Source: Aequitasia sp047973235 (GTDB taxonomy: Bacteria; Bacillota; Clostridia; Lachnospirales; Lachnospiraceae). From it: a stretch of 64,000 nt of DNA. The notes beneath the pieces were generated by a model. It was not told the origin of the DNA. It did not search any database and saw only the letters and a list, made by a program, of their open reading frames with translations. Position 1 is the stretch's first letter. Each line of letters starts with the position of its first letter. The translations under genes were made by a program, and so were the position numbers. Below are positions 6,254 to 14,577 of this stretch, piece by piece. The stretch lies in assembly GCA_047973235.1 (NCBI GenBank), contig JBKEBP010000139.1, positions 1-64,000 of the forward strand, in the 5' to 3' direction.

Positions 6254-9127
6254 ATGCAATTATTAAAGAATATGACAGTTTTGTCTGAGGACGAAATCTA
6301 TCAGATACATATGAATGTAATGGAAGTACTTTGGCAAGTAGGGATTCTAGTTGAAGAAAAAGAGTCATTACAATTACTCGAAAAGAATGGAGCAAAGGTA
6401 GATTATGAAAAAATGAGAGCGTATCTGCCAGCGGATCTGATTCAACATGCTCTAGACGTCAAAGGGCATTCATGCTCGTTCTATGATACTAATGGGAATC
6501 AGGTGTTTCCATTAGGAGGCAATAAAACCTACTATGGTACTTGTGGATACTCGACAACCTTTGTTGACAGTGATGGCATTTCAAAGGAAGGTACCTATAA
6601 AGATTCGCTTAGACTGGCGAAACTTATTGATACAATTGATGAAGTCAGTCTGTTTGAACCATCGATTCAGCCATGTGATATGCCACCGGAACAACAGGAT
6701 CTGTATTTGATGAAGAGCTGTCTGGTCGGTACCGGAAAACCGATTCACAGTGTCGCGAATTCAGAGAAAAATGCAGAAGCAATCATTCACATGAATGCTG
6801 AATTAGTTGGAGGGCTGGACAATTTGATTAAGAAGCCTAAACTAGTATTCAATCTGTGTACGTTTTCGCCGCTGGGAATTAGAAAAGATTGTTGCGAAGT
6901 AGTAAGACAAGCGGCCAAGTATAACATCCCATGTATGTTTAGTAGCGGCCCGATGGCAGGTGCGACGGCGCCGGTAACTCTGGCCGGAACAGTCGTGGAA
7001 TCTTTTGCAGAAGTAATCGGACACACCGTTTTAGCCCAGTGCTATAAACCGGGACTGCCCGTTTCGATGCTCTCTGCAGCTAGAATATTTGATATGAAAT
7101 ATGCAGCGTGTACCGTAGCAACACCGGAATATCCATTAATCAAGATTGCTTCTTGTCAAATGGCTAATTTCTATAAGATTCCAATTGGTGGTGTTGCGTT
7201 TACAGCCGATTCTAATGAGTTCGATATGCAGCACGGATCGGAAAAATTCATGAATGCATTTATTTCGCGACAAGCTGGTATGAATATGGAGTTTGGTATG
7301 GGTATGTTCTCGCAGCTTAACCAGTTCTCATTTGAGAGTTTGGTTTTTGACGCTGAAATGGTCCGTTCAATTGAACGGATTGGCCGTGGTATTGAGGTGA
7401 ATGATTTCTCATTGGCTTATGACATAATGGAAGAAGAAGGTGTGAAGGCCGAGTTCTTATTCAATGATCATACGACCAATAATTATAAGAAGGAATTTTT
7501 AATGCCTGATTTAACTGATCGGGTGCCTTACGCGAATTACCTGAAGAGAAATGGAAAAAATACTCTGATGGATAGGGCACATAAACGATTGGAGAAATAT
7601 GAAAAATCATATGACTATACCAAAGGGTTAGAGTGCGAAGAGAAGCTGCAGAAAATCATCGATGAATATTCAAAATGGAAAGCTGAGGGGCAAGGTCAAA
7701 TTGGCCTTGCCTTCTTATACGATAGTGATATAGGGGTGATTAGGATGAAGCATGTAATTACAATCGATTTTGGCAGTACCTTTACGAAAGTTGTCGTGGT
7801 AAATCTGATTGAAAGAAGGATCATACTGAGCAGTAAAGTTCCGTCTACGGTTGGTACGAATTCCTTCCGGTGTCTGGAGCAGTGCTTTGAACTGGTGAAG
7901 AAAGTTTTAAACGAAGATGAGTTTCGCAGTGCAAAGAAGCTGGCATCATCCAGTGCTGCCGGCGGACTGCGGATGTCGGTTATCGGATTGACTGAATCAT
8001 TGAGTACACTGGGCGGGAAGGCGGCAGCGCTTGGTGCTGGTGCAAAAATAATTGCAAACTACAGTGGTTTTATAACGGATGAAATGATTCGTGAGCTGGA
8101 AAACAGTAGAACAGAAATCGTTCTTTTATGCGGTGGATATGAGCGAGGGAATACCTCGATGGTACTCTCAAATGCTAATAAATTGGCTCATTCAAAGATT
8201 AATGTGCCGATTATATATGCAGGAAACTCACAGTTGTGTAAGGATGTTCGTCGGCTTATGAGGAGTCATTACAAAACCTGCTATACCGTTGAAAATATTA
8301 TTCCCGAGATTGATGTTCTTAATGTTGAATCAACACAAGAAGTTATCAGAAGTTTATTCCTTGATCATATCATTGACATGAAAGGTTTTCAGCTTGTTAA
8401 GCAAGAATTTGATGATCAGTTAATCCCGACCCCGGTGGCGGTCCTAGAAGCAGGAACCTTACTTAACAAGGGGACGGATAAGAGACAAGGGATGGGGCCG
8501 TTATTGATTGTTGACATTGGTGGAGCAACGACTGATGTTTACTCTTTTAACGAAAACAAGAGTTATCAGGGGGCGAAACTAATTGGTCTTGAAGAACCTT
8601 TTGGGAAACGAACGGTGGAAGGTGATTTGGGGATGCGTGAATCGTCGGGAGGAGTTGCCGGCAATATTCGTACTGACGCAGTTGCGCAGGAACTGAGAAT
8701 AACAGAAGAACAGCTGCGACTGTCCATTAGAAAGAGAATGAAGAGTGTTGATTTTTTGCCAGACTGCGAGGAGGAGAGAAAGATCGACAATGCCATTGCA
8801 ACAGCTGCGGTCCACATTGCGCTAAGGCGTCATGCCGGAAGGATAGAACCGTCCTATAACGAGAAAAATCAGCATCTCCAGTATGGAAAAAATATCACGG
8901 ACGTGTCAAAGATTATCGGTACCGGTGGAATATTGGTATATAACGACAATCCACCGGCAATTTTGAAAGCGGCAGAGAAAAGCATCGAAGACAAAGGGGC
9001 ATTGCTCCCGGAGACGACAGAGTTCTATCTCGATAAAGAATACATTCTGTTTTCAGCGGGACTGTTGAAAGCGGTCGATGAAGATGCTGCATTAGAAATC
9101 ATGCTAAAGAACATCAAACCTACTTAA
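6254..9127 (+). CDS. MttB methyltransferase fused to a GlmL/MutL-like ATPase
   Basis: One open frame of 957 residues. Residues 1-474 are a second MttB-superfamily methyltransferase closely matching copy 1. Residues from about 498 on are a GlmL/MutL-type ASKHA protein (IDFGSTFTKVVVVN, later LIVDIGGATTDVYSF), the family that acts as partner or reactivating chaperone of glutamate mutase. Where copy 1 has its TAG stop, this gene has TGG (7676-7678). The linker contains a terminator-like hairpin and a normal-looking start for a separate glmL gene (AGGGG at 7732-7736, ATG 7745). Fusion may thus be recent, or a base error in the assembly. RBS GGAGG precedes ATG 6254. Confidence 0.82.
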   Translation: MQLLKNMTVLSEDEIYQIHMNVMEVLWQVGILVEEKESLQLLEKNGAKVDYEKMRAYLPADLIQHALDVKGHSCSFYDTNGNQVFPLGGNKTYYGTCGYSTTFVDSDGISKEGTYKDSLRLAKLIDTIDEVSLFEPSIQPCDMPPEQQDLYLMKSCLVGTGKPIHSVANSEKNAEAIIHMNAELVGGLDNLIKKPKLVFNLCTFSPLGIRKDCCEVVRQAAKYNIPCMFSSGPMAGATAPVTLAGTVVESFAEVIGHTVLAQCYKPGLPVSMLSAARIFDMKYAACTVATPEYPLIKIASCQMANFYKIPIGGVAFTADSNEFDMQHGSEKFMNAFISRQAGMNMEFGMGMFSQLNQFSFESLVFDAEMVRSIERIGRGIEVNDFSLAYDIMEEEGVKAEFLFNDHTTNNYKKEFLMPDLTDRVPYANYLKRNGKNTLMDRAHKRLEKYEKSYDYTKGLECEEKLQKIIDEYSKWKAEGQGQIGLAFLYDSDIGVIRMKHVITIDFGSTFTKVVVVNLIERRIILSSKVPSTVGTNSFRCLEQCFELVKKVLNEDEFRSAKKLASSSAAGGLRMSVIGLTESLSTLGGKAAALGAGAKIIANYSGFITDEMIRELENSRTEIVLLCGGYERGNTSMVLSNANKLAHSKINVPIIYAGNSQLCKDVRRLMRSHYKTCYTVENIIPEIDVLNVESTQEVIRSLFLDHIIDMKGFQLVKQEFDDQLIPTPVAVLEAGTLLNKGTDKRQGMGPLLIVDIGGATTDVYSFNENKSYQGAKLIGLEEPFGKRTVEGDLGMRESSGGVAGNIRTDAVAQELRITEEQLRLSIRKRMKSVDFLPDCEEERKIDNAIATAAVHIALRRHAGRIEPSYNEKNQHLQYGKNITDVSKIIGTGGILVYNDNPPAILKAAEKSIEDKGALLPETTEFYLDKEYILFSAGLLKAVDEDAALEIMLKNIKPT
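7689..7711 (+). other. Terminator-like hairpin inside the MttB-GlmL fusion
   Basis: A 9-bp stem (7689-7697 with 7703-7711, one G-T wobble) with a 5-nt loop lies 10 nt after the TGG that replaces the ancestral stop. It corresponds in place and sequence to the hairpin after MttB copy 1, which supports the view that this stretch was intergenic. Confidence 0.6.
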
Positions 9128-9145
9128 ACTAGAAAAGGCAGGTAA

Positions 9146-9433
9146 ATGAAAATGTATAATTTATTTGTAACCTATACTGCGCCTGATAAAAATAAAATTC
9201 GGGAATTTTATCAAGCGATAATAGCGGCTGGAGTGAAAACCGCAACCGACAAAGAAGCAGAAAGTCTATTCTATGAATACTACTTTTCAGTGGAACGAGA
9301 AAATGAGCTTCTGCTTATTGAAAAATGGACAGACAAATCGGCTCAGGCATATCATGATACGCTTCCCCATTTAAAGAAATTAGAAGAGATAAAACCGAAA
9401 TATGCAATTGAGACGAAGGTAGAAGAGTTTTAG
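9146..9433 (+). CDS. Small ABM-like dimeric alpha/beta-barrel protein
   Basis: A 95-residue protein starting MKMYNLFVTYTAPDK, with the beta-alpha-beta pattern of antibiotic biosynthesis monooxygenase (ABM/YgiN-like) domains (a Leu-Leu-Ile-Glu-Lys-Trp strand near residues 54-59 and a His-rich helix after it). Members are small homodimers of varied, often unknown function. It sits 18 bp after the fusion gene and 9 bp before the B12 mutase-like gene, so it is co-transcribed with them and may help with their substrate. Starts at ATG 9146 or 9152 are both possible. The fold call is moderate; the function is unknown. Confidence 0.6.
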   Translation: MKMYNLFVTYTAPDKNKIREFYQAIIAAGVKTATDKEAESLFYEYYFSVERENELLLIEKWTDKSAQAYHDTLPHLKKLEEIKPKYAIETKVEEF

Positions 9434-9442
9434 GAGGACAGT

Positions 9443-11197
9443 ATGGAGTTGAAATTCAAATGGAAATTTAATATCAAAAATTTACCGGATTTGAAAGAAT
9501 TAAATAATCAGGCAGCCCAGGCGGCAAAAGGGATAACCATTGGAAAGACGGTTTTCATGGAGAAATATGGTGTTTCATCCGAACGGGAATATAAAGAACA
9601 GATGATGAAGCAAAAGAAAATTATGAAGCATTCAGCCATTGGGATGAGTTCGTGGCAGGCCCAGGAAGGCGGGCTGCATAAAATATATGATGAACTAACC
9701 CAATCAGATTCATACATTGACCGCTATGGTGCGTGTCTGGATTGGATTATGGGGGTGCCGGAAGAATACCGCAGCAAAATTCAAAAAGGATCGGGTCTGG
9801 TACTGCAGAATGAGGCAGAGTGGATGCGCCTCGGTCAAGTTGTTCCGGTCCAGCCACATTTAGGTGATCATATGATCGGTTCATTGAATTCGGTTGAAAA
9901 TACTACGCTGGGATTAAAAGCCGGTGTTACATCGATTGGAAATTTTTCGCACTATTATACTTATGAGTATCCGGGACTTGATATGGAAGAATACCGAACT
10001 GTAGATATGGTCAAGGCAATTGGCATTATGGCTGCCTTTAAGGATCAGGGAACCATTATTCACTCGAATCTGGATGATGGTTTTGGGGCCCAGTTTCACG
10101 ATTTGGCCAATCTAGTCGGTTACGCTAAACTGGAACGTTATATTTGTGAGGATTTACTGGGAGCAAGGGTTGGACATTGTTTCGGCAATTTGTTCAATGA
10201 TCCGATTATCAGAATTATTTTCAACAGTGCTATGGGGAAAATTAATACGTTCAATACGCCGGGAACAATGATTTATGGCAATACGATTGATTTCTCTTAT
10301 AATATGCCAAAGAATCATGCCGCTGTCACCGCTTATGCAATGGCAGATGCGATTGGTCAGATGATTTGTCCCAGTGGCCACGCGATTACACCGATTCCAG
10401 TTACCGAAGCAATTCGAGTTCCGGCAGTTGATGAAATCATTGAAGCTCACAACATTGTCGATATGGCGATTGAGCAGGCCAAGTATTACAAAGAGTACGT
10501 AGATGTCCAAATGATTGAACATGAAGCGGAAATATTAACAACGTGCGGCAATATATTCTTTGAACGAGTATTGAATGGTTTGGATGATCAGAATGTTGAT
10601 ATTACCCATCCTGGTGAAGTACTGGCCGCACTGAAAGCTCTTGGAATCACCCAGTTAGAAGCAAAGTTTGGGGCTGGAATTAAGGATAAAGAAGCGTTGG
10701 GCGGGCGGGTGCCGATTCGCTCAACCTCAATTGTTAAAGCTATTCATAAGCAGCAGACCGAAATAATCGGTGGTATGACCGGGCTTGATGAAAAACCACT
10801 GCAAGGTGTCAATATTATTGTTGCGGCGACAGATGTTCATGAGTTTGGCAAAGAGATTGCAAAAAACATCTTAACTAAAGCAGGGGCCCAAGTGTTTGAT
10901 TTGGGGACTAATGTGGCAGTCGCAGAAGTCGGCGATGCAATTATTGAAACGGGAAGCCATGCCATCCTGATCAGTACTTATAACGGTATAGCGTATAGTG
11001 TAGGCAGTGAGTTGATAAGCAGTTTTAAAGAGCTGGGATTAGCAATACCGATTATTATGGGTGGACGACTAAATGAACCGATGGAAGGCACCGAGTTGCC
11101 AATCGATGTCTCTGATAAACTAGAAGCGATGGGTATAAACATCGATAATAATTTGGATAAGATTGTTGATTTTCTTGTTAATGAGTTGAAGCTCTGA
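9443..11197 (+). CDS. GlmE-like B12-dependent mutase with fused B12-binding domain
   Basis: Protein of 584 residues. The first ~440 resemble the TIM-barrel E subunit of glutamate mutase (GlmE). The last ~130 form a B12-binding domain with DVHEFG (His466 as lower cobalt ligand), LISTYNG and MGGRL, matching the DxHxxG...SxL...GG pattern except Tyr for the Leu. Classical clostridial glutamate mutase keeps these parts on two proteins, GlmE and GlmS. A GlmL-like partner lies just upstream in the fusion, and an adenosyltransferase gene (27303) could supply adenosylcobalamin. An adenosylcobalamin carbon-skeleton rearrangement is the best guess; the substrate is not known. AGGAGG at 9433-9438 supports the start. 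Confidence 0.72.
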   Translation: MELKFKWKFNIKNLPDLKELNNQAAQAAKGITIGKTVFMEKYGVSSEREYKEQMMKQKKIMKHSAIGMSSWQAQEGGLHKIYDELTQSDSYIDRYGACLDWIMGVPEEYRSKIQKGSGLVLQNEAEWMRLGQVVPVQPHLGDHMIGSLNSVENTTLGLKAGVTSIGNFSHYYTYEYPGLDMEEYRTVDMVKAIGIMAAFKDQGTIIHSNLDDGFGAQFHDLANLVGYAKLERYICEDLLGARVGHCFGNLFNDPIIRIIFNSAMGKINTFNTPGTMIYGNTIDFSYNMPKNHAAVTAYAMADAIGQMICPSGHAITPIPVTEAIRVPAVDEIIEAHNIVDMAIEQAKYYKEYVDVQMIEHEAEILTTCGNIFFERVLNGLDDQNVDITHPGEVLAALKALGITQLEAKFGAGIKDKEALGGRVPIRSTSIVKAIHKQQTEIIGGMTGLDEKPLQGVNIIVAATDVHEFGKEIAKNILTKAGAQVFDLGTNVAVAEVGDAIIETGSHAILISTYNGIAYSVGSELISSFKELGLAIPIIMGGRLNEPMEGTELPIDVSDKLEAMGINIDNNLDKIVDFLVNELKL

Positions 11198-11210
11198 AAA
11201 AGGAGGATAT

Positions 11211-11900
11211 ATGGAGAAGAAGTTTTTTGATGTTGATAGTGAGCAGTGCAAAAAGTTGGCCATGGCTTTTTTTGAACAGAGTTCAGGAATCGACCTGCCC
11301 GGTACTAAGTTCCAACGGATGCGAAAAGCCAGTTTGGCAGTTCTGGATAAAATCAAGAGCCGCATCGATTTATCAGGAGAATATGCATACTTTCCAAAAT
11401 CAGAATTTTCTTTTGAGGAAAATGGCCTTCGGGTGGGTGATATTCATATCAAATGCAATGCCTTTGAGCAGTTCAACCACGACTGTATTGAAGGTTTATA
11501 TATCTATGCCTGCTCGGCAGGTGATTATGCCATTAAAAATGAAGATGTGCTAAATCAGGTATATGCTGATTTGTGGGGAACAAGTTATGCTTATGCAATC
11601 AGACTTCTGATTAAAGAGAATATGGAGAAGAATGGCCGGATCAGCGAGAGTTTTGGTCCGGGGTTTTATGGGATGGCATTATCAGAGCTGAAAAAGATCG
11701 AAGAGTTGTTGGATTTTGAACGATTGGGAATTCAAATCAGTAGAGGTACGATTATGATTCCTCTGAAATCTTGTGCCGGGTTTTATTTTCATGTTGATGA
11801 TGCTTACCAGCCAGTCAATATTCAGTGCGAGTCATGCTTGGGCAATCAGACTAGCTGTAACTTCTGTCATGTCCATGAAATGGGAGGATATGATGATTAA
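11211..11900 (+). CDS. MetH activation-domain-like corrinoid activation protein
   Basis: Protein of 229 residues resembling the activation domain of B12-dependent methionine synthase, which binds S-adenosylmethionine during reductive reactivation. The family hallmark region is present as SFGPGFYGMALSELKKIEELL near residues 144-164. The C-terminus carries a cysteine set, Cys-x2-Cys-x6-Cys-x2-Cys (CESC...CNFC), that could bind an Fe-S cluster. It overlaps the next gene, a corrinoid reductive activator, by 8 bp, implying translational coupling and a shared job: returning oxidised Co(II) corrinoid to Co(I). RBS AAGGAGG lies before ATG 11211. Confidence 0.7.
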   Translation: MEKKFFDVDSEQCKKLAMAFFEQSSGIDLPGTKFQRMRKASLAVLDKIKSRIDLSGEYAYFPKSEFSFEENGLRVGDIHIKCNAFEQFNHDCIEGLYIYACSAGDYAIKNEDVLNQVYADLWGTSYAYAIRLLIKENMEKNGRISESFGPGFYGMALSELKKIEELLDFERLGIQISRGTIMIPLKSCAGFYFHVDDAYQPVNIQCESCLGNQTSCNFCHVHEMGGYDD

Positions 11901-13287
11901 ATGTATTGGTGTATGCAGTAAATGCAACCGATGTAAGAATTCGGCTATGATGAATGGAGCCAATGATCGAAAGCTTAAAATACTGATGTATCCGGATGAT
12001 TTTGCGTCTGATCGTGGCCAACAAGGATACGGAATTGCTTTTGATATCGGAACAACAACAGTAGTCGGGATGCTGTGGGATTTAGACAGTGGAATTCTGA
12101 TGGAGTCATTGGCAGAGACAAACTCGCAGAATGAATTCGGCATGGACGTTATATCGCGTATTACTTTTTGTAGTAATGATGAAGAGAAGCGAAAGATATT
12201 GCAGACGAAGATTGTTGACTGTCTGAATCTGTTAATAGAAAAACTCTGTGAGAAGAATGAGATTGTTCCAGAGGATATTGTAAAAGTATTGGCGTGCGGG
12301 AATACAACAATGGCTCATTTGATGGCAGGTTACAATCCGACCAGTCTTGCTCTAGCCCCTTTTTCACCGGCGTATACCGGAACTTTGATGCTTTCGCCTG
12401 TGGAAGTCGGACTGAATATATCAGTAGATGGGCAGATTACTGTGTTGCCCAATATTGCAGGTCATGTCGGCGGTGATATAACGGCTGGAATAGTTGCTTG
12501 CCGTTTTCTGGAGAACAAGAATCTTTCATTATTTATTGATATTGGAACTAATGGAGAAATTGTTATCACCGATGGTTATAAAAACTATACATGCTCTACG
12601 GCGGCCGGATCGGCTTTTGAAGGTGCATCTATTTTATATGGTATGAGAGCGGCCAACGGAGCGATTGAAAAGGTTTTTATTGAAGAGGGTGAAGTATTCT
12701 TCAAAACAATAGGAGAATGTGAGCCGCAGGGAATCTGCGGATCAGGAATCATCGATGTCATAGCGCAGTTACTGGAACATAAATTAATTAATAAAAATGG
12801 CCGTTTAGCGAAGAATGAAGATGTTGAGCGTTTGAATTTGCACTCTGAATTTAAAAAACGATTAATTGTGAAAGATAAAGAACGCGGATTTATTCTAGTC
12901 CATAAAGATCATGGAGAAGATATTGTAATTACCCAAAATGACATTAGGCAGATACAGCTTGCTAAAGGAGCAATTGCTGCGGGAATTACCTTGATGCTCG
13001 CGGAGCTTGGTTTGACTGAAGAGGATATTGAGAAAGTCGTTGTAGCCGGAGCGTTTGGAAACTATATTGACAAAGAAAGTGCAATAAGAATCGGTTTGTT
13101 ACCCCAGATTCATCCGGATAAGATCGAGTTTGCCGGAAATACAGCCGGAGTAGGTGTATCGATGGCATTAGTATCCCGACAGGAGCTGAAAGCGGCGATG
13201 GAAATTCCAATATGGGTGGAGCATGTTGAGCTGGCAGATAAACCAAATTTTCAGGATGTTTATATGAATGCTATGGCATTCCGGTAA
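11893..13287 (+). CDS. RACE-type corrinoid reductive activator (ASKHA, short Cys motif)
   Basis: ATP-dependent activator of corrinoid proteins, 464 residues. The body is an ASKHA-fold ATPase (DIGTTTVVGMLWD near the start, DIGTNGEI mid-protein, GICGSGIIDV, AGAFGNYI near the end), as in RACE proteins and RamA. Known members carry a ferredoxin domain; here only a short N-terminal set Cys4-x3-Cys8-x2-Cys11-x2-Cys14 remains, and the preceding protein ends in another cysteine set. The frame is open from 11773, but GGGAGG at 11882-11887 places the start at ATG 11893. It ends the operon driven from 6196. Confidence 0.85.
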   Translation: MIKCIGVCSKCNRCKNSAMMNGANDRKLKILMYPDDFASDRGQQGYGIAFDIGTTTVVGMLWDLDSGILMESLAETNSQNEFGMDVISRITFCSNDEEKRKILQTKIVDCLNLLIEKLCEKNEIVPEDIVKVLACGNTTMAHLMAGYNPTSLALAPFSPAYTGTLMLSPVEVGLNISVDGQITVLPNIAGHVGGDITAGIVACRFLENKNLSLFIDIGTNGEIVITDGYKNYTCSTAAGSAFEGASILYGMRAANGAIEKVFIEEGEVFFKTIGECEPQGICGSGIIDVIAQLLEHKLINKNGRLAKNEDVERLNLHSEFKKRLIVKDKERGFILVHKDHGEDIVITQNDIRQIQLAKGAIAAGITLMLAELGLTEEDIEKVVVAGAFGNYIDKESAIRIGLLPQIHPDKIEFAGNTAGVGVSMALVSRQELKAAMEIPIWVEHVELADKPNFQDVYMNAMAFR

Positions 13288-13299
13288 TTGATAACATCC

Positions 13300-13369
13300 C
13301 GCATAACCAAACGTTATGCGAGGTAAAACATTCCTACGCTGTACACCTTGTTTTGTAGTCGAGTATAAT
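13300..13369 (+). promoter_or_regulatory. Dyad element plus -10 box, copy 3
   Basis: A perfect 8-bp inverted repeat, CGCATAAC and GTTATGCG with loop CAAAC, occupies 13300-13320. The 17-mer GTTATGCGAGGTAAAAC at 13313-13329 matches the other two elements in its left half, and TATAAT lies at 13364-13369, 51 bp from the 17-mer start. It should drive the second UroD-family gene and the HyuA-like gene. Confidence 0.55.
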
Positions 13370-13457
13370 AAGAATAAATACAATGTCTAACAACAGAGAT
13401 AAAGATCCCTGGAGAGGGAATGTAAATAATACTACAATAAACAGAAGAGGGAAAAAA

Positions 13458-14501
13458 ATGAATTCAATTGAGAGAGTTGTAAAAGTTTTAAATCATGAAG
13501 AGCCGGATCGTGTACCTGTTTATCCCTTGATTAATAGTATTTCAATGAAATACCTAGGATATGATTATGACGAATGGACTCTGGATCCAGAAAAATGCGC
13601 AGCATCTATTCTGAAGGCGACAGATGAGTGTGATGTCGATGTTATTTGTTCTCTAGTAGATCTGTCGATTGAAGCTGCAGACTGGGGAATGAAAATCGAA
13701 TACCCAAAGGATAAAGCGGCCGGTCCGGGAAAGGGAGATCCTTTCATATCATGTGAAGATGACTATGACAAGGTAAACGTGATTGATCCGCGAACGACAC
13801 CGAGAATGTCGAACTACATAAAAATGACAAAGATTCTAGTTGATGCAAAAGGTCATGAAAAACCGATTGTCGGTTTTGTCTTTGGACCATTGGGAATTTT
13901 ATCAATGCTGCGTGAATTGGATAAGATGCTGATTGATACCTTTTCATGTAAAGAAAAAATATTTAAAGCGTTGGACAATATTACGGAATCTCTGATTATC
14001 CTCTGTGATGAGCTGATTGATGCGGGATGTCATGCGATTATGTTTGATACTCTGTATTCATCCAAGACAATTATGTCAGAGAAAATGTGGGATGAATTCG
14101 AAGGGCCGTGGCAACAGCGTTTGGCTGAGCATGTACATAACCGCGGTGTGATGGTAATGATTCATAACTGCGGAGAAGGCATCTATGTCGGAGCCCAGAT
14201 TAAGCGAATGCATCCAGAAGCTATTTCCCTTCTTTATTTAGCAAACGATTGTAAGTCAATGGCCGAAATGAAAGAGAAATATGGTGATCAAACAACATTT
14301 ATCGGTCATATTGATCCTGGTTTTCTGATGACATGCACGGAAGAAGAGTTACGTCAGCAGTGTCGGGAACAGATGGATGCATATATGAAGGATGGTGGCT
14401 TTATATTAGCAACAGGTTGTGAGTATCCGGCACCTTTAGATGATCGCTTTGCCAAGATTATGGTCGACGAAGCCAAGACTTATGGTGTCTATAAAAAGTA
14501 G
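13458..14501 (+). CDS. UroD/MtaA-family methyltransferase, second copy
   Basis: A 347-residue UroD-superfamily methyltransferase opening with ERVVKVLNHEEPDRVPVYP, the classic N-terminus of this family. The zinc ligands are seen as His-x-Cys-Gly in MIHNCGEG and Cys in ATGCEYPAP. The frame is open from 13383, but AGAGGG at 13446-13451 and the family N-terminus support ATG 13458. It is only distantly similar to the gene at 268-1287, so the two may use different corrinoid partners or acceptors, or this one may itself demethylate a substrate. It is preceded by the third dyad element and followed by a HyuA-like gene. Confidence 0.82.
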   Translation: MNSIERVVKVLNHEEPDRVPVYPLINSISMKYLGYDYDEWTLDPEKCAASILKATDECDVDVICSLVDLSIEAADWGMKIEYPKDKAAGPGKGDPFISCEDDYDKVNVIDPRTTPRMSNYIKMTKILVDAKGHEKPIVGFVFGPLGILSMLRELDKMLIDTFSCKEKIFKALDNITESLIILCDELIDAGCHAIMFDTLYSSKTIMSEKMWDEFEGPWQQRLAEHVHNRGVMVMIHNCGEGIYVGAQIKRMHPEAISLLYLANDCKSMAEMKEKYGDQTTFIGHIDPGFLMTCTEEELRQQCREQMDAYMKDGGFILATGCEYPAPLDDRFAKIMVDEAKTYGVYKK

Positions 14502-14577
14502 AATCTCTCTAGTGGTAGAAAGAGGAGGTTGGTGCAGAATGCAGTGCCTTCGTGGCCTGTAATCGAGGTGAGAAGAG

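Noticed and set aside
4656..9127. Pyrrolysine-containing MttB genes
   Set aside because: Neither MttB frame has an internal TAG; the TAG at 6078 is a true stop, soon followed by another in frame, and no pyl genes are seen.
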